From: Yponomeuta sedellus
Lineage: Eukaryota; Arthropoda; Insecta; Lepidoptera; Yponomeutidae
Reading direction: 5' to 3'
NCBI GenBank assembly: GCA_934045075.1
Contig: OW203736.1
Location: 1,408,591 to 1,472,590 of the forward strand
DNA length: 64,000 nucleotides
Below, piece after piece: positions 57,795-64,000 of the stretch. The notes under the pieces are model-generated. The model was not told where the DNA came from. It saw only the letters and a program-made list of their open reading frames with translations, and did no database searches. A program made the translations under genes and the position numbers. The first letter of the stretch is position 1. Each line of letters starts with the position of its first letter.

Positions 57795-57975
57795 CATACA
57801 TTGCTTCTGGCCTCACATTAGGATACCCTGTATCGTGGGAACCAGAAACAGCGACATCACAAACATGTAAACATCCAAGAACTGGGGTTTTTTATTGGTC
57901 CCCAGCCGGGATTCGAACCCGGGACCTCTTGCATGGTAGGCAGACGCGCCACCGCTACGCCACAGAGGTCGTCAA
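57795..57975 (-). mobile_element. family B SINE
   Basis: ATTCGAACCCGGGACCTCTT and GCGCCACCGCTACGCCACAG complement in minus orientation, with GGAACCAGAAACAGCGACAT. Confidence 0.7.
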
Positions 57976-58095
57976 TTTTAAGAAAAAAACATGGTGAAAT
58001 AAGTAAACGAATAATTTATTTATTGTTTTATTAAATCTACTTTGTACGTCATTATCTGAGCTTCCTTCTAAATGAAAGGTCTAATTTTAGTATGT

Positions 58096-58336
58096 CGCTC
58101 ATTTGGCAGAATAATGACGCAAATGTACTTTTTTGCCAATTTGAGTTAAGTATGCCAAAACACACGAAATAACTGTTTACACTTGGGGAAAAAATGACAG
58201 TAATGTAGTTTATCGCGTGACAGCGCCACTGTCGTTGTGGCATTTTGAAAAAGTTCTAGCACTTCTGAATGAAACAACGGTCTCTCCTGTAAAATTGGAA
58301 AAAGGACATTTGCGTCAATATTCTGCCAAATGAGCG
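58096..58336. mobile_element. 241-bp TIR element
   Basis: CGCTCATTTGGCAGAATAAT...GACGCAAATGT and the inverted CGCTCATTTGGCAGAATATT...GACGCAAATGT, flanked by ATGT at 58092-58095 and 58337-58340. Confidence 0.7.
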
Positions 58337-58680
58337 ATGTGTCTCTAGCCATATATCAGCACCCATTAATTTTTTTTACTACTTTTATTGCACTTAAACC
58401 AGTGTAAAATACGGCGGACTTCATCGGAAGTCGACCGCAGGGGTGGTAAAAATATAGCCAGTGTTCTAAATTAAACCCACGTTTTACACTGCCACCTGAC
58501 CCGGTAAAACTAACAAACAAAACCACATTGTATGCAAACTACGGAGCGGTAAATCCATAGCGCCAGGATCCCTTTATTTGTTTTTTTTTTTATGCAAAGA
58601 TATTCCGCCGATTTGATAACGCCACAAAGACTGACGACGTCACGGAGCAGTCACGAATACGTGATGAGAACTGGCAGGCG

Positions 58681-58716
58681 ATAAAAACCGACGCGGCTCA
58701 TCGCTTTCGTATCACT
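58681..58716 (+). promoter_or_regulatory. TATA/initiator core promoter
   Basis: ATAAAAACC at 58681-58689 and an initiator-like TATCACTT with +1 near 58714, about 33 bp apart as usual in arthropods. A CRE-like GACGTCAC lies about 45 bp upstream of the TATA motif. Inferred 5'UTR of the signal-peptide exon runs from about 58714 to 58942. Confidence 0.5.
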
Positions 58717-58942
58717 TCTGAACGCAGCCGCAAACAAGGCGCGCATTTTCAAGACGAAAAAAAAAACACTTAAAAATAGAACGTAAACAATATTTTTCTT
58801 CGTGATTTTAAAATACCATTCCAAAAAAAGAACAGGAAAATCTGAAGACTTTTTAAAAGAACAAAAAGTGAAAACAGAGTGGTGTTCCAGTATTACTTTA
58901 ATAAGTACATAGTGTTTAATTTAAAATAAATAAGGTCCCAAA

Positions 58943-59041
58943 ATGGGCTACTTAGTGAGATTAGCTGTAGTACTACTAGTTATAGTTCATGTTTCGGAAG
59001 TGAAGAACCAATCGCCGCAGGGAGCAATGTATGAAAGTACG
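58943..59041 (+). CDS. first exon of an unrecognised secreted or membrane protein
   Basis: ATG with AA before it, 33 codons, then donor GTAAGT in phase 0. The peptide begins MGYLVRLAVVLLVIVHVSEV: a positive residue, a hydrophobic core of about 11 residues and a likely cleavage near residue 18-20, so it reads as a secretory signal peptide followed by KNQSPQGAMYEST. A TATA-type promoter lies about 230 bp upstream. No second exon was found in the remaining 5 kb, which is repeat-rich, so the gene probably continues past the window. The family is not recognised; it could also be a lncRNA-like short ORF. Confidence 0.6.
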
Positions 59042-59356
59042 GTAAGTACCTAACGAGATCATATTTTATTAATGTTTATCCTTCTCACCATAGTAACAAA
59101 TATGTATGGGAAGGAAGTGGCTGCGGTACGACGGCAGCCGCATGGCCTGGCACTCCGCCGACCACGACCCGTATCTGCCGCAACCAAATAAACAAACACA
59201 CATGAGACACAGTCGTGCAGCGTCCGATACATATTTGTATGAACCCTTGTATCTTAAGATTAAATACATTATTTACCTTAACGTTGTTTATTATAATGAT
59301 TATGTAAAAATACCAAATATTCGCCAAATCTATTGTATAATATTCTTGTCGTTAAC

Positions 59357-59555
59357 CTCTGTGGCGTAGCGGTAGCGCGTGTGCCGGGATTCGAACTCGG
59401 GACCATGCAAGGGTTCCCGGGTTCGAATTTCGGCTGGGGACAATAAAAAGCCCAGGTCTTGGATGTTTACATGTTTGTGATGTCGCTGTTTCTGGTTCCC
59501 GCGACACAGGGTATCCTAGTGTGGGGCCAGAAGCAATGTAGGTACTTGTATGTAG
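59357..59555 (+). mobile_element. family B SINE
   Basis: ACCTCTGTGGCGTAGCGGTA, duplicated GGGATTCGAACTCGGGACC / GGGTTCGAATTTCGGC boxes and the usual body. In the first intron of the secreted-protein gene. Confidence 0.7.
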
Positions 59556-59814
59556 ATGTTATGTTACACCCTGCCTTCTAAAAAAAACTTTCGAAGCACC
59601 AATGTAGCAGGTTTTTTTAATTTTCAAATATATTTGAGCCATATTATAGTTTTTCTGTATGCACGTTAATTTTAATTTTATTACGGAATAAATACTATGT
59701 TGTGATATATCTAAGTTTACCCCGAATGGAGCAGTGTGCCCCATGATACAATTTAGTTTATTTTGGGGTTCAGAGTTACTTTATATATTGTTAAGTTTTG
59801 TTCTGCTTTTGAAT

Positions 59815-60200
59815 GACAGGATACGCAATAGTGTGATAAGAGAACGTTGTGGACTGAAAGAGGATGTAGTGACTAGAATTGAGACAGGAATGTTGCGTTG
59901 GTTTGGATATGTGGAGTGGATGAAGGAAGAAAGATTGAAGAAACAAATATATGTTGCGAATGTGAGTGGAAGGGCTGGAAAGGGACGTCCCAGACGGACT
60001 TACATCGACCAAATAGGGGATTTATTAGCAAAGGGAAAGATAAAAAGTACCCGGAACCGGCGTGCGTGCATGGAACGACTTATGAACGTTGATGAAGCCT
60101 AGCTGATCTGTCAGGATCGTTGCAAGTAGGATCGTTGCAAATAGGATCGTTGCAAGATCGTTGCAGGGATACAGGCGTGAGGTTATGTATATATGTATGT
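59815..60200 (+). pseudogene. RTE-type LINE C-terminal fragment
   Basis: Reads RNSVIRERCGLKEDVVTRIE, LRWFGYVEWM and [20 protein letters not shown]; the same family as 53865-54201, with a GATCGTTGCAA repeat and GGCGTGAGGTTATGTATA tail. Confidence 0.75.
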
Positions 60201-60385
60201 ATGTTTTGTTCTGCTCAAACAAACTGCTTAAACAAGGCGAAAAAGACTTAACTAAGAAAAACATGCTATAACATATATCGTTAAAAGTGTGCGTACATAC
60301 ATAGTCGAGATACATATAAACCCCAGGTCTTAGATGTTTACATGTTTGTGATGTCGTTGTGAATGAATGAATTTATTTATTGCGG

Positions 60386-60568
60386 ACTAGCTGACCCAGC
60401 TGACTTCGTACCGCCTAACAGTCGATTCGTTATTATTTTTTTCTCACCGTAGGAACCATACTCGCACTTTCAGGAATATTCTAAAAAAAAGAATTAGCGA
60501 AATCGGTTCAGCTGCTCCCGAGATTTGCGCCTACCAACACATTCGGGGATTCATTTCTATATTATAGA
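60386..60568 (-). mobile_element. Helitron-like copy
   Basis: CTAGCTGACCCAGCTGACTT to TTCATTTCTATATTATAGA. Confidence 0.65.
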
Positions 60569-60769
60569 GATAAATAATATGAGAAGTTACATTTGTATGT
60601 AATAACCAAAGTATTTCAATTATGAGGTACATAGTTGATACAGTGATTTACAAATACCATGCTCGTTTGACTCTGGTACTTGTGGTAGGTGAGAATCTGT
60701 AAAACAGGTGTCAGCGCTTTCTAAGATATATTTTCACAGTGGTATCACAATAATAAAGTTATACCCTGT

Positions 60770-60851
60770 TACCCTGTGTTGTGTCTGGTTTCCACAACAC
60801 AGGGTATACAAGTATGGAGCCAGAAGCAATGTACGTGCCTGTATGTAAATG
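60770..60851 (+). mobile_element. family B SINE fragment (host of the next element)
   Basis: TGGTTTCCACAACACAGGGT to CTGTATGTAAATG; its tail TTATGTTATAA resumes at 61266 after the inserted element. Confidence 0.6.
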
Positions 60852-61265
60852 AGCCCATTACACAATGAAAAAATAAGGTATAAGAGATAAGGAATAAGGA
60901 ACAAGGAATAAGGAATAGCGGAATCCAGCGATGGCAGCACCGTTAATCAATTCATAATTCAAAAATAAGGAATAATAAATAAGAATAAAATTTCCGTCAC
61001 GGTGGGAATTTGTTTCTTATTTCTTATAGCCAGCCAATCGCAGGGAATTTTTTCAACGAAGTGTCGTGAGTCCACATAACCTTTCTTTCGGTTTCCTAGT
61101 TCGTTCAAAGTTGATTGGTTGGTTGAATATTGTGTGATTGGTTGAATATTGTAGCCTATCGCCTATTGTGTTTTGATTTCTGTGCTATTCCTTATTCCTT
61201 GTTCCTTATTCCTTATTCCTTATTCCTTAACTCTTATACCTTATTTTTTCATTGTGTAATGGGCT
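60852..61265. mobile_element. TIR element with AAGGAAT-repeat ends
   Basis: 414 bp; inverted ends AGCCCATTACACAATGAAAA then AATAAGGTATAAGAG and several AAGGAAT(A) repeats at both ends. Inserted into a family B SINE, whose sequence fixes the boundaries. Confidence 0.75.
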
Positions 61266-61574
61266 TTATGTTATAAATGTTTTTAGTCACAATCCCCGGT
61301 GTACACATCAAAGTGTAAGTGGATACTTTTTATTAGCTGTTCGTAGTATTTGTCCTTTGCCACGGATAATTGATTGGTTACTTAGGTAATTACTGCTACT
61401 TTTACGTTGAGTCAAGAAGTGGGATAATTAGCACTAATCTACAGCTGGCAGGTACAATCGACAACCGGTTAAGCTTTACAGTTTTGTTACATAATAGGCG
61501 CCCATAGCAACTGTGTCAGCAACGCGCAGCTTCAAAGTAGGCTTGTACAAATTTAAGCCGTTACATGCACAGCC

Positions 61575-61800
61575 TAAAATACAGGTTTATTCGTAGTTGT
61601 CGTAAAAGGCGACTAAGGGACACAAACTGAGGGGTGGGCTGCAGCGCCCCTGCAGTACAACTCCACCGAACTGCGATCCCCAACCCGCATGCCCAGCGTG
61701 GGGATTATGGGCATTACCCCCTATGATAGCACAACGTGGCGCTTTTTAGGGGAGGGCTATGTCCAGCAGTGGACTAGTATAGCCTGACGACGACGATTCG
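61575..61800 (-). repeat. family F repeat
   Basis: TCGTAAAAGGCGACTAAGGG to GTCCAGCAGTGGACTAGTAT; reverse of 27310-27545. Confidence 0.6.
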
Positions 61801-61934
61801 TAGTTTAGATTAGATAGAGAGATAAATCGTTTATTTGTCCTTAAAAAACACACACACATACCTAAAGCATCATAAAATAATTTAGGTTTTAAATAAGGTT
61901 TATGTTTTATACCAACTACATTTTTACTCGTTTT

Positions 61935-62070
61935 TTTGTAGCCTATAAACGTCCCACTGCAGGGCACAGGGCTTCTCTCGGAGAGATTGAGGCTTAGAGG
62001 TCTGGGCTTAATTACCACGCATGCCCACAGCGGATTGGCAATTTCAAGCGCTGAAACGTGTTTTTCTCTT
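61935..62070 (+). mobile_element. family G body fragment
   Basis: GTAGCCTATAAACGTCCCAC through ACCACGCATGCCCACAGCGG, parallel to 25236-25310. Confidence 0.5.
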
Positions 62071-62216
62071 ACCCATGTAAAATTTAATTAGTGGCAGTCA
62101 CTCCTGGCGGCACTTGTTTTAGTATAAAAAAATCAAAGCGATTTGACAAGCTATTCGCTTAGTTACTACTTACAAGAAGCGTGAGACATTTCAATGTTGA
62201 TGTTAATGGAATTTAT

Positions 62217-62335
62217 AGGTCTTGGATGTTTACATGTTTGTGGTGTCGTTGTTTCTGGTTCCCACGACACAGGGTATCCTAGTGTGGGGCCAGAAGCAAT
62301 GTATGTGCCTGTATGTAAATGTTATGTTATAACCT
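62217..62335 (+). mobile_element. family B SINE, 3' part
   Basis: GGTCTTGGATGTTTACATGT to CTGTATGTAAATGTTATGTT. Confidence 0.65.
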
Positions 62336-62339
62336 ATTT

Positions 62340-62475
62340 CTGAGCGGCAGTAGCCCAGTGGGTAGAATAGTGGTCTCGCAAGCGAGAAACCCAAGTTCGA
62401 TTCCCAGTGCAGGCATGTACCATTTACTTTGTTTTCTAAGTAATGAACATTTCCTCGTTCATATTGCAAAATGTC
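62340..62475 (+). mobile_element. family G SINE head
   Basis: GCGGCAGTAGCCCAGTGGGT (A box) and CAAGTTCGATTCCCAGTGCA (B box) followed by the ACTTTGTTTTCTAAG body. Confidence 0.65.
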
Positions 62476-62534
62476 GTATGTCCAAAAAAATATTTTCGTT
62501 TTTTCATCTAAATTGACGGAAAACTTAATTCTTA

Positions 62535-62725
62535 GGGCCTGTTTCACAATCTGCAAATAAAGTTCCGGATAAGCTATCCGCAACCAGGGCTGCCGTTTGT
62601 TCTAAATTTAAATAAATATTCCTATATTGCGTGTGTTTGTTTATGGCTTCAAATTTAGAACAACCGGCAGCCCTGGTTGTGGATAGCTTATCCGGAACTT
62701 TATTTGCAGATTGTGAAACAGGCCC
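62535..62725. mobile_element. PIF/Harbinger-like MITE
   Basis: 191 bp with long near-perfect inverted arms starting GGGCCTGTTTCACAATCTGC, flanked by TTA at 62532-62534 and 62726-62728, the 3-bp duplication typical of PIF/Harbinger. Confidence 0.8.
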
Positions 62726-62739
62726 TTAATGTCTATAAT

Positions 62740-63180
62740 CTATAATCAGCCCACATCAACCCACTGCTGGGCATAGGCCTCCTCTTTACTGCGCCATTCC
62801 TCACGGCCCTCTGCCAATCTGATCCATCTCTGACCCGCAACCCTCACAATGTCGTCTGACCATCTTGTCTGTGGTCTGCCTACCAACCTTTCTGAATGTA
62901 AGTGTAAGAAATTATAGTGGCAGCCTGAGTAGGTAAGGATTATGACCTATTGCTATCTTTATAATTTTTAAATTTTTATACAAAGTTGGTGAAAAAATCT
63001 ATTTTTTTTGACATGGGACTTTTTGCAATATTAACGACGATTTGTGAAGTTATAGTAGCAAATACCACTCGCTGTGGTATAAGCTAACTGTGGAGGAAAA
63101 CATCGTGAGGAAACCTGTGTGTCTGCGATTGTTCTGAGAAGCGCTTGAAATTGCCGATCCGCGGTGGACGCGCCTGGTGC
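62740..63180. repeat. LINE- and SINE-derived fragments
   Basis: AACCCACTGCTGGGCATAGG and GTCTGTGGTCTGCCTACCAA (LINE type) followed by a family G body (AGTTATAGTAGCAAATACCA, ATCGTGAGGAAACC). 63180-63580 shows nothing clear. Confidence 0.45.
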
Positions 63181-63581
63181 TCACCAAATCCTGAATCCTT
63201 CCAATCGTTTCAAAGTTACCTTATTCAAATAATGGTCCTTATCATATTACACAGGGTGTAAAGAGTGTAACACATTACTAGGTATTTTCATAATAAATGT
63301 AATCTTATAATGTTGAGCAGAACCTTTTTAATATCTCGCGTACTTAAAGTCTTTCTATATGATTTTGATACGCAGCCGAAGGAGGTAGAGTTTAAGATAG
63401 GACTTAGCACTTATTCTGTTATTGAATATTTTTTCTGCTTTATTAAATTAACGATACTAAAGTACGAGAGTTGCATAAACTCACGCCTGCATCTCGGATG
63501 GGTAGGCAGACAACAAATTCTACGAAATCCTGTGACCATCTAAACCTCTTCACAAAGTCTCACATTTATAATTTCACATTA

Positions 63582-63970
63582 ACTAGCTGACCCAGCAAAC
63601 TTCGTAACGCCTAACAGTCGATTCTTTATATTTTTCCCTTCGTAAGAGCCATCCTCGTACTTCAAGGAATATTCTAAAAAAAGAATTAGCGAAATAGGTT
63701 CAGCTTCTCTCCACCTTCAGCGATTCATGTTTATACTATAGAAGATTATATTGTATGTATGACTTCCCCGTGAAGGGGTCAAAAAGTCACGAAATAAGTG
63801 TGACATAATTATACTTTTATTAATTAATATCTTACTAATATTAATGAGTAAGACTATTTCACAATCTTATAACTCATCAATGAAGTAACATCCTGTCCCT
63901 TTGGATCATTAGAGCAAGTGTCCAGTTGTTAATTTGAACAATCAGCTAATCACAAACGACCATGCAATAA
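63582..63970 (-). mobile_element. Helitron-like element, composite long form
   Basis: Reverse-orientation counterpart of 8187-8633: CTAGCTGACCCAGCAAACTT, CTATAGAAGATTATATTGTA, GACTTCCCCGTGAAGGGGTC and AATTTGAACAATCAGC, in the same order. Confidence 0.65.
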
Positions 63971-64000
63971 TGATAATGAGATGATTTAAATACGGATCGG

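Noticed and set aside
59106..59369. Second exon of the secreted-protein gene (MGRKWLRYDGS frame)
   Set aside because: No acceptor in phase 0 near its start and only ~65 bp from the donor; noted as a GC-rich stretch only.

Overview
The window is nuclear DNA from a moth or butterfly (Lepidoptera). The signs are very long AT-rich introns, consensus GT-AG splice sites, and repeats typical of that order: tRNA-derived SINEs, Helitron-like elements with ends of the form TCTATAATATAAAAATG...GTCAGCTAG, fragments of CR1/RTE/Jockey-type LINEs, a Penelope-like element and many small inverted-repeat DNA elements. No bacterial or organellar genes were seen. The species cannot be named from this sequence.

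Two conserved genes lie in tandem on the minus strand. ALG11, the GDP-mannose alpha-1,2-mannosyltransferase of N-glycan precursor synthesis, starts at 15616 with a 20-nt coding exon and runs leftward through seven phase-consistent exons to 3451. Its last third lies beyond the left edge. Cramped (CRAMP1), a SANT-domain chromatin protein, occupies about 36 kb: twenty coding exons from 54424 to a stop at 18113 join into one open frame of 1108 codons plus stop if the first in-frame ATG (54409) is used. It carries the SANT domain, the YGELRKK region, the AWARVQ block, the GW...LYLM region and the conserved C-terminal block. On the plus strand at 58943 a first exon codes for a signal peptide behind a TATA-type promoter; the rest of that gene was not found. 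The two main genes are neighbours and do not form a pathway.

Layout: 1-3450, intron beyond ALG11 exon 7 with a probable solo LTR and SINEs; 3451-15616, ALG11, whose introns hold a mariner-like element, a Helitron-like element and a Penelope-like element; 15617-18112, intergenic, with a hAT element (14-bp terminal inverted repeats, 8-bp target duplication) inserted about 30 bp past the cramped stop codon; 18113-54424, cramped with repeat-filled introns; 54425-58942, upstream of cramped and promoter of the next gene; 58943-64000, first exon of an unknown secreted protein plus its repeat-rich intron or flank.

The most unusual feature is that the 3' edge of an exon, with its splice donor, has been copied repeatedly into the adjoining intron at four places: cramped exons ending at 30731, 26623 and 37351, and ALG11 exon 5 ending at 7935. 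At the first two this has become a minisatellite whose units each carry a donor copy. Two near-palindromic elements with 11-bp and 15-bp target duplications, possibly Penelope-related, are also notable.
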